This document shows, in pieces, positions 27,101 to 37,009 of a DNA stretch of 64,000 nucleotides. This DNA is from UBA12077 sp964606845 (GTDB lineage Bacteria; Bacteroidota; Bacteroidia; Bacteroidales; UBA12077). A model generated the notes under the pieces. That model did not search any database, was not told where the DNA came from, and saw only the letters and a program-made list of their open reading frames with translations. The position numbers were made by a program, and so were the translations under genes. Positions within the stretch are counted from its first letter, which is position 1. The number at the start of each line of letters is the position of its first letter. The stretch spans positions 10,402 through 74,401 of the forward strand of contig CAZSIC010000003.1 in assembly GCA_964606845.1 (NCBI GenBank), in the 5' to 3' direction.

Positions 27101-28921
27101 CTATTTTAATTTTTGTTGTAACTTACTGATCACCTGAATAGCATCGCTATAGAGCGTATCCATTTTAGTTTCTTCGGTAACAGGTGCGTAACGTGCATAT
27201 TCGCAACGGTCTATGATACTCAACAAATTATCAATATACTGATTATCGATGTTTTTTACCTGCAACTCATCTCTTGCGCTATCTTTAGATAAGTTGGCAA
27301 CCGGAATTCCTAACTTATCACTAATATACCCCCATAAAGCTTTTACCAGCTCTTCATAAAAGACTTCACGTTGATCTTGTTTCATTAATTGGGCTGCATT
27401 TTTTAATCGTTTGCGTGCATATTTATTTGCTTTCTTATTTCTGACATGCTTAATATCAGCATTTTCTTTAATTCTTTTTCTTCTTAAAAATAAAATCATA
27501 AAGAAAACAACCAGAGTACCTAAATAACTAAAATAAAACCACCGTGATCCGAATATAAACTTATCTTTCATTTGTAAACGGGTATCTTTAGTATTTATAA
27601 ATCGAATATCTTTTCCCAGATATTTCAAACTTTCTTTATTAAAAGCAGTACCAACACCTAACAAAGTATCTGAGCTTGATTCTCCGACCTGGATGGTAAA
27701 CGGGCCTGCTGAACTTTGTTTATATTGATTTGTTCGTGTATCAAAATAGGCAAAAGCAAATTTCGGAATAGTATATTCTCCAGCCCTACGAGGAATCATA
27801 AGATATTCAAATGTTTTGTTGCCGTAAGCCCCATTTTCCGAATGTTTTATATCTTCAATAATTTTGGGGTCATAAACATCAATATCTGCAGGAAAATCAA
27901 TCTCCATTGGATTAATATATTTTAAATTTCCGTTTCCGGATATTTTTACCCTTAAAGTAATTGCTTCGTTAGATTTTACCTGAGGTTTATTAATATCAGC
28001 CGCAAATTTAAAATCTCCCACAGCGCCTGTAAAATTATAAGGCTTATCTTCTGGCAAAGATTTTACCTTTATATTTACAGCATTACTTATTACCTTCTGC
28101 TTTGCATTTTCATAAGAACCGAAAAAATCATCAAAAATACTACGCGAGCGTCTTTCAGAAGGTTTTTGATAATATACATCAAGCTCAAAAGGTTTAATGG
28201 TTAATTTACCTGTTTTTTGCGGGAACAAAATGTATTTTTTCAATACTCCGGTTAAATACACTTGATTATCAATTCTTTCACGATTTAAACTTGTTAAAGG
28301 TGGTGTTTCCAGTTCCTGAGTTAAAAAACCCTCAAAGGTAGGTAGTTTAGCATTTTCGAGGCGTGTTATATTTAAGCGTGAATATAGTTTGATGGTTGCT
28401 ACCAAGTGTTCTTCACGAAAAACATTTTGTTTATTCACAATAATGCTAATATAAAGGTCTGATTTTGAAATCTGACCGGTATTAACATCAGGCTGTTGTT
28501 GGTTATTTGTTGACGTTTGTGTATTTCTCTGTCCTTGCGCTGATGATCCTTTTACCACTTCAATTTCTATCGGTTTGGATAGATATTTCTTCCCATCTAC
28601 TACAACACTTGCAGGTTGTATTTCAAATGTTCCTTCATTTACAGCTTCAATTATATAAGTGTATTTTAATTCAAAAGATTGGGTAACTTTTCCGTTAATA
28701 ATACTTACATTACTGGATGTTGATGTACTTGGCCCTGCCAAAATGGTAAAGTCATTAATGTCAGGCGGTAAAAATTGATCGGCCTGGGCGTTTACTGTGT
28801 AAATTAATCTGAAACGTTGTCCCATTTCAACGACACCAGGTGCTGAGGCTGTTATTGAAACATCCTGAGCAACGGAACATTTTACCATCAATAATAATAT
28901 AATTACAAACCACCGTTTCAT
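27101..28921 (-). CDS. batD: BatD: membrane-anchored Bat protein
   Basis: BatD family protein (606 residues) of the aerotolerance operon. A signal peptide ends at CSVAQ (residue 19). The large extracytoplasmic part is built of beta-sandwich repeats (about 20-440) with a Gln/Asn-rich linker near residues 130-150. A membrane segment at about 455-475 is followed by a basic cytoplasmic tail. Bat proteins are thought to form a periplasmic or inner-membrane complex with the VWA proteins BatA and BatB; the biochemical function is unknown. It lies 20 bases downstream of batC. Confidence 0.9.
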   Translation of the reverse strand: MKRWFVIILLLMVKCSVAQDVSITASAPGVVEMGQRFRLIYTVNAQADQFLPPDINDFTILAGPSTSTSSNVSIINGKVTQSFELKYTYIIEAVNEGTFEIQPASVVVDGKKYLSKPIEIEVVKGSSAQGQRNTQTSTNNQQQPDVNTGQISKSDLYISIIVNKQNVFREEHLVATIKLYSRLNITRLENAKLPTFEGFLTQELETPPLTSLNRERIDNQVYLTGVLKKYILFPQKTGKLTIKPFELDVYYQKPSERRSRSIFDDFFGSYENAKQKVISNAVNIKVKSLPEDKPYNFTGAVGDFKFAADINKPQVKSNEAITLRVKISGNGNLKYINPMEIDFPADIDVYDPKIIEDIKHSENGAYGNKTFEYLMIPRRAGEYTIPKFAFAYFDTRTNQYKQSSAGPFTIQVGESSSDTLLGVGTAFNKESLKYLGKDIRFINTKDTRLQMKDKFIFGSRWFYFSYLGTLVVFFMILFLRRKRIKENADIKHVRNKKANKYARKRLKNAAQLMKQDQREVFYEELVKALWGYISDKLGIPVANLSKDSARDELQVKNIDNQYIDNLLSIIDRCEYARYAPVTEETKMDTLYSDAIQVISKLQQKLK

Positions 28922-28941
28922 CTATCCTGATTTTATTAGTA

Positions 28942-29697
28942 TTACCAATCTTTTACTACTTTTACCTTCGCAGCTTTCGCTTTTTGCTCTTTTACTTTTT
29001 GCTGTGTATCTTTTTCATCATTGGCTAAAGCTTGCAATATTCTTTCTGCATCCTGCTTCGAAATCTCAGGTTGTTGTTGCTGTTGTTGCTGTTGTTGCTG
29101 ATTCTTATCTTGTTGTTGATCCTGCTGATCTTTTTGATCCTGGTTATCATTCTTATCTTGCTGATCATCATTTTTATTTTGTTGATCATCATTCTGGTCT
29201 TTGTTTTGGTCTTGATCTTGATCTTGATCCTGATTTTGATCCTGATTTTGATCTTGATTTTGTTGTTGTTCTAATAATTTTTGAGCATAAGCCAGGTTGT
29301 ATTTTGTTTCCATATCCGTAGGATTATTTCGTAAAGCATGTTTATAAGCTTCGATGCTCTCCTTAACTTTCTGGTTTTGCAACAATGAGTTTCCCAAATT
29401 ATGATAAATTTTTGCCTTATCATCTTTCGTTAATTCCTGGTTGGTTAAATCGCTAAACTGATTAATTGCATCTTCGTATTTTTCTTGCTTATATAATGCA
29501 TCACCAATATTAAAAGTGGCACTATACGAATCATCTTTTTTATCAATAGCTTTTCTATAAAGGATTTCAGCATCATCAAAACTGCTTTTTTCAAATTCTT
29601 TATTTCCTTTTCTTATAAATTTCCTCTCTTGTTGGGCAAAGGTATTCAACGCCAACAAGGACAAAACAATCAACAATAATAATCTAATCTCTTTCAT
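28942..29697 (-). CDS. batC: BatC: TPR protein with Gln/Asp/Asn-rich tail
   Basis: The 251-residue protein has a signal peptide (to about residue 21, NTFAQ), TPR repeats (about 27-135, including KIYHNLGNSLLQNQKVKESIEAYKHAL) and a striking low-complexity stretch (about 141-210) made almost only of Q, D, N and K. A short helical tail with coiled-coil character follows. TPR plus a Q/N-rich stretch is known in BatC proteins. It sits between batB and batD with gaps of 2 and 20 bases. Confidence 0.88.
   Translation of the reverse strand: MKEIRLLLLIVLSLLALNTFAQQERKFIRKGNKEFEKSSFDDAEILYRKAIDKKDDSYSATFNIGDALYKQEKYEDAINQFSDLTNQELTKDDKAKIYHNLGNSLLQNQKVKESIEAYKHALRNNPTDMETKYNLAYAQKLLEQQQNQDQNQDQNQDQDQDQDQNKDQNDDQQNKNDDQQDKNDNQDQKDQQDQQQDKNQQQQQQQQQQPEISKQDAERILQALANDEKDTQQKVKEQKAKAAKVKVVKDW
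29066..29275 (-). repeat. Low-complexity CAR/GAY codon tract inside batC
   Basis: The DNA of this segment is built from repeated Gln (CAA), Asp (GAT) and Asn codons, including a run of about ten Gln codons and alternating DQ/NQ units. Opposite-strand frames here give Leu/Ile- or Asp-rich artefacts. The tract can change length by slippage. Confidence 0.85.
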
Positions 29698-29699
29698 AA

Positions 29700-30737
29700 T
29701 TACTGATTAATTTTAAACAAGTTAAAATTATCTGCCCATTTACTTTTTCTTTCCGGAATCAATATTTCTAAAAACAGAAAAAACAAGGCCATACCCAATA
29801 AATATTGAAACCGGTGTTCAAATTCGGTATAAACTACTTCCTCAATTTCTTCTTTTTCCATTTTATTGATCTCATCGAATAGTTTATTTAATCCTGCCTG
29901 GGTATTGGTTGCCATAATAAACATGCCATTACCAGCTGAAGCTGTTTGCTGCAAGGCTTTTTGGTCAAGTTTACTTATGACCACATTCCCGTCATTATCT
30001 TTAAGAAAGTTCGTTTGTCCATACGATTTACTAATTGGAATTGGAGCGCCACGCTGGCTTCCCATTCCGATGGCATGCACTTTTATCCCTTTTTTAACAG
30101 CTAATTCAGCGGCTTTTACCGGATTATCTTCATGATTTTCTCCATCTGTAATGATTATGATGGCTTTATCCATTTCGGTTTCGGGTGTAAACGAATTCAT
30201 AGCCAAATTAATAGCAGCACCAATAGATGTTCCTTGTTTTGAAACGATATTGGTATTGATGGAAGACAAAAACATTTTTGCTGCCGAGAAATCGGAAGTT
30301 ATGGGAACCTGAATGTAGGCATCGCCGGCAAAAACTATTAATCCAATCCGATCGTTTTCTAAACGGTCTATTAATTTAGAAATAGATTGTTTAGCACGTT
30401 CCAACCTGTTGGGTTGGATATCTTCAGCAAGCATACTGTTCGAAACATCTAATGCAATGATTATTTCGGCTCCTTTACGTTTTACTTTTTCCAGTCGGGA
30501 ACCAAATTGTGGATTAGATAATGCAAATATTATCGCTGTAAAGGCAATAATAAAAAAAACAAACTTTAATACCGGCCTGCTTTTGGATACAAAAGGCATT
30601 AACTGCTCCAAAACACTCATATCTCCAAACTTATGGATTGCTCGTTTTTTGTAATATCGAGCTATGCCAAAAAGCAACACCAGTAAAGGTATTACTAGCA
30701 ACAAATACAAATATTCCGGATTCCCAAATCTAAACAT
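29700..30737 (-). CDS. batB: BatB: VWA-domain membrane protein
   Basis: Von Willebrand factor A domain protein of the Bat operon. Two N-terminal membrane segments (about residues 7-25 and 57-75) precede the VWA domain. The MIDAS metal site is intact: DVSNS (about 96-100), a conserved Thr in KQGTS, and Asp in IIITDGEN. A further membrane segment lies at the C-terminus (about 312-330). It is 345 residues long, 36 bases downstream of batA, and the two proteins are paralogues. Confidence 0.92.
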   Translation of the reverse strand: MFRFGNPEYLYLLLVIPLLVLLFGIARYYKKRAIHKFGDMSVLEQLMPFVSKSRPVLKFVFFIIAFTAIIFALSNPQFGSRLEKVKRKGAEIIIALDVSNSMLAEDIQPNRLERAKQSISKLIDRLENDRIGLIVFAGDAYIQVPITSDFSAAKMFLSSINTNIVSKQGTSIGAAINLAMNSFTPETEMDKAIIIITDGENHEDNPVKAAELAVKKGIKVHAIGMGSQRGAPIPISKSYGQTNFLKDNDGNVVISKLDQKALQQTASAGNGMFIMATNTQAGLNKLFDEINKMEKEEIEEVVYTEFEHRFQYLLGMALFFLFLEILIPERKSKWADNFNLFKINQ

Positions 30738-30773
30738 TTTCTTCTGTCATTTTTATTTTTAAACAATCGATCT

Positions 30774-31766
30774 TTAAGGTATTTGACGTAATAATGTATT
30801 TCTTAATACAATTTCTGCTAATAATAATGCAGCAGCAATCAAAACAAAAGCTAAAAACTCCTCTTCTTTTTTGCTAAACTCTTTTACCTCCATTTCGATC
30901 TTCTCCATCTGGTCAATTTCTTCGTAAATCTGTTTAAGCTTGGCATTATCTGTTGCTCTGTAATATTTCCCGCCAGTTGATTGAGCAATATCTTCCAATA
31001 ATTCTTCGTCAATTTCTACAGGCATATTTCTTAATTGAATACCATACGGGGTATTTACAGGGTATGGTGCTTGTCCCATACTACCAACACCAATTGTGTA
31101 TACTTTAATATCAAATGTTTGAGCCAGTTCAGCTGCTGTAATGGGTGCAATAGTTCCTGCATTATTAACTCCATCAGTTAACAGGATAATAACCTTACTC
31201 GGACTTTTACTATCTTTTAATCGGTTAACTGCCGTTGCAAGGCCCATACCAATAGCTGTTCCATCTTCAATAATACCGCTTTCAATATCACGGAACAGAT
31301 TAACCAAAACATTATGGTCGGTTGTTAAAGGGCACTGCGTAAAACTTTCGCCACTAAAAACTACCAGTCCCATACGATCGTTTCTACGCCCATTGATAAA
31401 CTGAATGGCTAAATCTTTTGATGCCTCAAGCCGGTCGGGTTCAAAATCGCGTGCAAGCATACTGCTCGAAATATCTATAGCCAGGACAATATCGATCCCT
31501 TCAGTTTTCTCATTTTTCCAGTTTAAAGTAGATTGTGGCCTTGCAATTGCAATAATAATTAATGCAAGCGTTATAATCCTGAAAGCAAATAAAGCATGCC
31601 GCAAAAAATGCTTATAGGTAATATGCTTAAAACCAATACCCTTTAAGGTAGAGATTTGTATACTTGCATTTATTTTTTGATGCTTAAATATATACCAGGC
31701 AATAACCGGTAATAAAAGCAACAATAAATAGAGTAAGTTTGGATTTGCAAATGTTATATTATTCAT
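30774..31766 (-). CDS. batA: BatA: VWA-domain membrane protein
   Basis: First of the two paralogous VWA proteins of the aerotolerance operon (330 residues). Membrane segments are at about 9-25 and 60-78. The VWA domain carries a full MIDAS (DISSS near 97-101, EDGTA, ILLTDGVNN). A C-terminal membrane segment spans about 308-326. It lies 23 bases downstream of the 336-residue membrane protein gene. Confidence 0.92.
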   Translation of the reverse strand: MNNITFANPNLLYLLLLLLPVIAWYIFKHQKINASIQISTLKGIGFKHITYKHFLRHALFAFRIITLALIIIAIARPQSTLNWKNEKTEGIDIVLAIDISSSMLARDFEPDRLEASKDLAIQFINGRRNDRMGLVVFSGESFTQCPLTTDHNVLVNLFRDIESGIIEDGTAIGMGLATAVNRLKDSKSPSKVIILLTDGVNNAGTIAPITAAELAQTFDIKVYTIGVGSMGQAPYPVNTPYGIQLRNMPVEIDEELLEDIAQSTGGKYYRATDNAKLKQIYEEIDQMEKIEMEVKEFSKKEEEFLAFVLIAAALLLAEIVLRNTLLRQIP

Positions 31767-31789
31767 AGTCTATTATAATCCTAAAAGTT

Positions 31790-32800
31790 TTACTCTTTTT
31801 CAATTTTTTCTTTAAACGGTTTTAACTCATTACCTTTTTTTAAAGATTCTTTTTTATCATCATCTCCGTTTTCTTTTTCTTCAATTACTAATTTGGTTTC
31901 ATCTACAAATGTAACGGCATTATCGTAGCACTTTTTATGTTCATCAGCCAACGGCTTAAATTTGGCAAACTTCACCAGGTCTGATAATTTAAAAATATCT
32001 TTAAGTAAGTTGTACTGGTCATCTTCATAAAAAGGAGAATTTTTGAGCGATTGCAAAATCTCATCTGATGTACGCTCCAAGGTTCTTATAGCGTATCGGT
32101 TCCACAAATATTTTCTTAAAATATCCGTTAATCCGGTATAATATTCTTTAATCTGGCCTTTTTGCCAGAATTTTTTATGATTTAACTGATTTAACTCACG
32201 AAAAGCAATTAAATGAGCTGGTTCAAGAGGTTTAACTCTTCGAATAAGTGGCTCTTTACGTTTAATTTTCCGAATGATATAAATCAATAACAATATCAAA
32301 ATAATTAATCCTAATCCACCCAAGGCCCATGGTAAAATTTCGGCAAAACTAACCGGTGCTTCGTAGGGCCCTTTTATATCTTTAATGGCCTGTGTTGTGT
32401 CAACCGATAAAGTATTTACACTAAACAACATGGCATTTGTTTTTAAAGTATCATTACGATATAAGAATGGAATGGGTGGAATAGCATAATGACCAGAATC
32501 AAAGGCGGTTATAAGCACTTTTTGTTTTACCTGCAAATTGTTATTTTCCAGTTTAAGTGTATCTGGAGGAAACTGTTCAATAACCTCTACTTCATCGGTA
32601 AGTTTATTTTCGAAAATTGGAAGCAGTACAGTATCATTTTCTGTCTGTAATATGGATAAATCCAGAATTACCTGGTCGCCAATAAGTGCTTCGTTGGTAT
32701 CAAGTTTTGCCTGCACCCTAACCTTTTGAGCTGATGCATTAAAAAATGCAAAACCAACTATTAGCAATGAAAGTATATATTTTAATCTATTTTTTTTCAT
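31790..32800 (-). CDS. Single-pass membrane protein of the Bat operon
   Basis: No firm family name. A signal peptide (to about residue 24, NASAQ) is followed by a BatD-like beta domain (about 26-135, KLDTNEALIGDQVILDLSI). One membrane segment lies at about 157-178, followed by a cytoplasmic part with a conserved helical block (HLIAFRELNQLNHKKFW ... YYTGLTDILRKYLWNRY) and a charged tail. The layout matches proteins encoded between the DUF58 and batA genes in other Bacteroidota. A role in assembling the VWA complex is inferred from position. Confidence 0.75.
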   Translation of the reverse strand: MKKNRLKYILSLLIVGFAFFNASAQKVRVQAKLDTNEALIGDQVILDLSILQTENDTVLLPIFENKLTDEVEVIEQFPPDTLKLENNNLQVKQKVLITAFDSGHYAIPPIPFLYRNDTLKTNAMLFSVNTLSVDTTQAIKDIKGPYEAPVSFAEILPWALGGLGLIILILLLIYIIRKIKRKEPLIRRVKPLEPAHLIAFRELNQLNHKKFWQKGQIKEYYTGLTDILRKYLWNRYAIRTLERTSDEILQSLKNSPFYEDDQYNLLKDIFKLSDLVKFAKFKPLADEHKKCYDNAVTFVDETKLVIEEKENGDDDKKESLKKGNELKPFKEKIEKE

Positions 32801-32819
32801 AAAAATGTTATACGATTAA

Positions 32820-33704
32820 TTACCGTTTTTTGAATAAATTCATTAAAGGCTTAACATAATCCTGACCGGTGGCAATTGATACATAGTCTACACCAGCTTT
32901 CATCAATGTATTATTGACATTACTTTCCATATTTTGATACCAGTTGGCATACTGGTTTCGAAGTTTTAGACTTGATGTATCAACCCATGCATACGCTCCT
33001 GTTTCTGCATCACGCATTCGGATTAAACCTACCGGTGGCAATTCTTTTTCTCGTTTGTCATAGATTTTTAAGCCGATTACATCATGTTTTCTATTAGCAA
33101 TTCGAATGGCTTCATCAAAACGAGGGATTCCGGTTTCGTTATCCTCATCTAAAAAGTCGGAAATTAAAAATGCGGTGCTGCGTTTCTTAATGGCATTCGT
33201 TAAATACCTTAAAGCTTCTGAAATATTTGTCCCTTTATTTTCGGGTGTAAAGTCAATAAGTTCGCGAATAATACGTAAAATATGTGTTCGTCCCTTTTTG
33301 GGCGGTATAAATTTCTCTACTCTGTCGCTAAATAAAATCACACCGATTTTATCATTATTCTGAATGGCAGAAAATGAAAGTACAGCTGCAATTTCAGTAA
33401 TCAGATTCTTTTTTAATTGCGATTGAGTTCCAAAAACCCTCGAATTACTAACATCAATGAGCAGCATTACAGTTAATTCACGCTCTTCTTCGTATATTTT
33501 AATAAATGGATGATTAAAACGTGCTGTAACATTCCAGTCTATATTACGAATATCATCGCCATATTGATATTCCCGCACTTCGCTAAAAGTCATACCTCGA
33601 CCTTTAAAAGCACTATGATACTCACCGGCAAAAATATTTTTAGATAACCCCCGGGTTTTTATTTCTATTTTTCGGACTTTTTTAATAAGTTCTGAAGCTT
33701 CCAC
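32820..33704 (-). CDS. DUF58 (VWA-like) protein
   Basis: DUF58 family protein usually encoded just after a MoxR ATPase. The family signature is clear at about residues 36-75 (GMTFSEVREYQYGDDIRNIDWNVTARF), followed by a VWA-like core starting LLIDVSNS (about 86-93). At 294 residues it has normal length, with no signal peptide or membrane segment. MoxR-DUF58-VWA modules are thought to act as chaperone-like systems for maturation or metal insertion. Confidence 0.93.
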   Translation of the reverse strand: MEASELIKKVRKIEIKTRGLSKNIFAGEYHSAFKGRGMTFSEVREYQYGDDIRNIDWNVTARFNHPFIKIYEEERELTVMLLIDVSNSRVFGTQSQLKKNLITEIAAVLSFSAIQNNDKIGVILFSDRVEKFIPPKKGRTHILRIIRELIDFTPENKGTNISEALRYLTNAIKKRSTAFLISDFLDEDNETGIPRFDEAIRIANRKHDVIGLKIYDKREKELPPVGLIRMRDAETGAYAWVDTSSLKLRNQYANWYQNMESNVNNTLMKAGVDYVSIATGQDYVKPLMNLFKKR

Positions 33705-33728
33705 GACAATTAATTTTTTAGTAAAAAA

Positions 33729-34142
33729 TCAATTTTTTTCGAGCTTCCTTGTGACAACAGAAAAATACCACTCTTCCTTTTTTAACTTGATCACATAATT
33801 ATCTTTCCCAGAAATATAATCGTACCAGGTTAAATCATTTTGGTACTCAAATTTTTTATTTAACGAATCAATCGTTGGCCTTAATAAGCCGTAATCGCAC
33901 ATTAAAATTTGGTATTTACAATAACCATCATCATTAAGAACAAACAATAATGTACGATAACCATCCATATCTTCATATTTAACGAAACTACTTTTACCAA
34001 ACACTTCTTTCGAAAAATAGAAATCACGGTAGTTTTGCTTCATCTCCTTTTTGATGGTCAATTTATGAGCACCCACATAATTTTGTCCAAGAACACATAA
34101 ACTCGAAAAAACAATAAACAGAAGTACAATTATTTTTTTCAT
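33729..34142 (-). CDS. Small exported protein of unknown function in the Bat operon
   Basis: Not recognised. The 137-residue protein has a clear signal peptide (MKKIIVLLFIVFSSLCVLGQ) and a beta-rich mature part of about 117 residues with many aromatics and a Lys-rich end. It lies between moxR and the DUF58 gene with gaps of 17 and 24 bases, so it is cotranscribed. This slot is not standard in the Bat operon as known from Bacteroides. Confidence 0.75.
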   Translation of the reverse strand: MKKIIVLLFIVFSSLCVLGQNYVGAHKLTIKKEMKQNYRDFYFSKEVFGKSSFVKYEDMDGYRTLLFVLNDDGYCKYQILMCDYGLLRPTIDSLNKKFEYQNDLTWYDYISGKDNYVIKLKKEEWYFSVVTRKLEKN

Positions 34143-34159
34143 ATAAGATTTATAATATA

Positions 34160-35155
34160 TTATGGAACTTCCACAGTATTTAGTATTTCAGTAATAATAT
34201 CTTCTGAAGTAATATTTTCTGCTTCGGCTTCATAAGTTAATCCAATTCTATGACGCAACACATCATGACAAATGGCACGAACATCTTCAGGAATAACATA
34301 CCCTCTTCGTTTTATAAACGCATAAGCTTTTGATGCCATGGCTAAATAAATACTTGCACGGGGAGAACCTCCGTAATTGATTAAAGCAGAAAATTTATCA
34401 AGGTTATACTTATCTGGATAACGGGTTGCAAAAACAATATCAAGAATATATTGTTCAATTTTTTCGTCGATGTAAACATCTTTAACCACATTTCGGGCAT
34501 CGATTATATTTTGTGGTTTTAAAATGGCATTCGCTAAAGGAAACTCTTTGGCAATATTCTCACGCACGATTAATTTTTCTTCTTCAAATTTGGGATAATC
34601 TACCACCACTTTTAGCATAAATCTATCAACCTGTGCTTCGGGCAATGGATAAGTACCTTCCTGTTCTATAGGGTTTTGCGTTGCCATAACCAAAAATGGT
34701 TTGGGTAAATTATACGTTTGATCACCAATGGTAACCTGTCGTTCCTGCATGGCTTCCAACAAAGCACTTTGAACTTTGGCAGGCGAACGGTTGATTTCGT
34801 CGGCTAAAACAAAATTGGTAAAGATAGGTCCTTTTTTTACCTGAAATTCTTCTTTTTTCTGGCTGTATATCATGGTACCAATCAAGTCGGCAGGTAACAA
34901 GTCCGGAGTAAATTGTATTCTGCTATAGTCTGCCTCTACAATACTTGACATAGTTCTTATAGCCAGGGTTTTCGCCAAACCCGGAACACCTTCCAACAAA
35001 ATATGCCCATCGGATAATAAACCAATTAAAAGCGAATCGACAAGATGTTTTTGCCCAACAATCACCTTGCCCATTTCCATCTTAATCATATCAACAAAAG
35101 AGCTTTCCTTCTCTATGCGATCATTTAACTCTTTTACATCAACAGTGTTATTCAT
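34160..35155 (-). CDS. MoxR family AAA+ ATPase
   Basis: MoxR-type AAA+ ATPase (331 residues), first gene of the nine-gene Bat operon. Seen: Walker A-like GVPGLAKT (about 58-65), Walker B VLADEINRSPAKVQSALLEAMQERQV (about 114-139), sensor 1 ATQNPIEQEGTYPLPEAQVDRF, and the C-terminal lid SPRASIYLAMASKAYA. It probably remodels or activates the VWA and DUF58 partners encoded downstream. Confidence 0.95.
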   Translation of the reverse strand: MNNTVDVKELNDRIEKESSFVDMIKMEMGKVIVGQKHLVDSLLIGLLSDGHILLEGVPGLAKTLAIRTMSSIVEADYSRIQFTPDLLPADLIGTMIYSQKKEEFQVKKGPIFTNFVLADEINRSPAKVQSALLEAMQERQVTIGDQTYNLPKPFLVMATQNPIEQEGTYPLPEAQVDRFMLKVVVDYPKFEEEKLIVRENIAKEFPLANAILKPQNIIDARNVVKDVYIDEKIEQYILDIVFATRYPDKYNLDKFSALINYGGSPRASIYLAMASKAYAFIKRRGYVIPEDVRAICHDVLRHRIGLTYEAEAENITSEDIITEILNTVEVP

Positions 35156-35400
35156 AGTTTTTTAATTTTTGAAAAGATACACAAAAATACTTCTTTTAAA
35201 AAAAATAAATAATTATACTTCTGTTTTCTGTTTAATAGCGCAATGATACATGTTTTTTATGTTAAAAAATGTTAAAGTAATTTAAGAATGGCTAATTAAG
35301 TTGTTAGAAAAAAAGCTTAATTATGCATTTCTTCATATACACTTAAAAAAATTCAAATATCTTAATACTAAGCTATTTACTAAAGAAACAAAAAACTATT

Positions 35401-36051
35401 TTATCGATTATCTATAAAATAATAACCTAAAGAAAAACTTATCACTTGATTTTGAGACTCTTCAAAAAAGCTGTCTGAAGTATACTTAAAAATATCTGTT
35501 AATGTCATGGCATATCGAAAGCCTGCCTGAAACTCTCCAATTTTGGTATCCAATGTTATTCCTAACTCAGCAAGAACATTAAAATCAAATTTATTTTCAA
35601 TTACGGCTTCATAATATTCTCTTGCATATAATTCATTATTAATTTCTTTTATTTCTTTTTCATCCACCAAATAACCTACCGAAGAACCTAAATTTACATA
35701 AAATTGTAATGCCCGCTTTCCAAAATAAACATGGGTCATAAAGGGTAATTCAATATAGTTAAGATTTCTTTGATAAGCATTTGGAATCGTATCGAACTCT
35801 TCTAACCAACCTTTTTCAGAATAGTTAAGCTCAACCTGTAAAGCAAAAAAACTTTCATTTTTATATTTAAAAAGAAAGCCACCATTGTAGCCAAGTTTTA
35901 TTCCTTGCTTTATGCCAGGAGAAAAAAGAACACTCGAATAATTGATTCCCTGTTTTATTCCAAATTGAGCTACAGGCTCAAACTTTTCAACCTGTGCGAA
36001 TGTATTGTTAAATACAAAAAACAGAATTGCTATTAAAAAAATTTTTTTCAA
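35401..36051 (-). CDS. PorT-like outer-membrane beta-barrel protein
   Basis: Small outer-membrane barrel of the PorT/porin-family type common in Bacteroidota. The signal peptide ends at NNTFAQ (about residue 20). The mature 196 residues show alternating strands (GIKQGINYSSVLFSPGIKQG, GYNGGFLFKYKN, FFALQVELNYSEKGW) and end with an aromatic residue near the C-terminus (FSLGYYFIDNR). It stands alone. The ligand or role is unknown. Confidence 0.8.
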   Translation of the reverse strand: MKKIFLIAILFFVFNNTFAQVEKFEPVAQFGIKQGINYSSVLFSPGIKQGIKLGYNGGFLFKYKNESFFALQVELNYSEKGWLEEFDTIPNAYQRNLNYIELPFMTHVYFGKRALQFYVNLGSSVGYLVDEKEIKEINNELYAREYYEAVIENKFDFNVLAELGITLDTKIGEFQAGFRYAMTLTDIFKYTSDSFFEESQNQVISFSLGYYFIDNR

Positions 36052-36151
36052 AACATTTATATTTATTTGTTGAAAAGCAAATATAATGAAATAACTGTTT
36101 TTTTAATCATAAAATTTAATATGTAAATTTACGGTACTAATTTGTATCTAT

Positions 36152-36910
36152 ATGGACGTATTTGAACAACCTTCAATTTTTATACAAAATATCAGAATTG
36201 ATGAGCCGGTAACCACTCTAACAGATTTAATGGTTTCGGCCGTATGTTTTTATGCATTTTTCAAATTAAATAAAATACCGCTGCATAATAAAGTACATCT
36301 GTATTTGCGATATTATTTTTTAAGTATGGGTATTGCGACTGCTATTGGTGGAATTGTAGGGCATGGATTTTTGTACCTTCTTGATACACAATGGCATTCT
36401 CCTGAATCACTGGTAAATTTTATTGGTAAAATCTTTGGAAAAGATTTATTAAAAGATGTGGCTAACCCCTGGAAACTCCCAGGATGGCTAACCAGCATGT
36501 TTTCTATAATGCTTGTAGAAAGAGCAGCAATTGAGTATGCCAGGCCTTTATTAAACAAAGGTGTAGGTACATTTTTTGCATGGCTTAATATTATTGAGCT
36601 TACGACATTTGTAATGCTTACCTTTCTTACCCTAAATTTCTTTTTTGTTGAAATTCATTCAGCATATGGATTGCTTGTTGTAGTTACAAGTTTTAATCTC
36701 TATGTATATTTAAAAACTAAAACAAAAGGAAGTAAACTTTTTTTAATTGCTGTTGGATTTTCGGCAATTGGAGCATTATTTTTTATGAACCAGTGGGGCA
36801 TAAGTCCTTGGTTTAATCATTTTGACATTAGCCATACTTTTATGACATTTAGTGCTTTGTATTTTTACAAAGGTTCATTACATATTTTAAAAGATCCGGT
36901 TTTATCCTAA
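36152..36910 (+). CDS. Integral membrane protein of unknown function
   Basis: Not assigned to a named family. The 252-residue protein has about seven predicted membrane segments (near residues 23-40, 52-72, 110-125, 138-158, 165-185, 193-212 and 222-242). The short N-terminal lead MDVFEQPSIFIQ has no signal peptide. Conserved-looking polar residues sit in loops (HGFLYLLDTQWHSPE; FNHFDISHTFM), with His residues that could bind metal or haem; this is speculation. Confidence 0.7.
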   Translation: MDVFEQPSIFIQNIRIDEPVTTLTDLMVSAVCFYAFFKLNKIPLHNKVHLYLRYYFLSMGIATAIGGIVGHGFLYLLDTQWHSPESLVNFIGKIFGKDLLKDVANPWKLPGWLTSMFSIMLVERAAIEYARPLLNKGVGTFFAWLNIIELTTFVMLTFLTLNFFFVEIHSAYGLLVVVTSFNLYVYLKTKTKGSKLFLIAVGFSAIGALFFMNQWGISPWFNHFDISHTFMTFSALYFYKGSLHILKDPVLS

Positions 36911-37009
36911 AAACTTCATTAATAGAAATAAAAAAATAATTGAACATTTTTGTTTAGTAATATGTTTTAGTAGATAAACAAACATTAAACAAAAAAGAAA
37001 GGAATTATT

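Noticed and set aside
29004..29321. Hydrophobic or Asp-rich proteins on the + strand opposite batC
   Set aside because: They are mirror images of the Gln/Asp/Asn codon tract of batC and have no start context.
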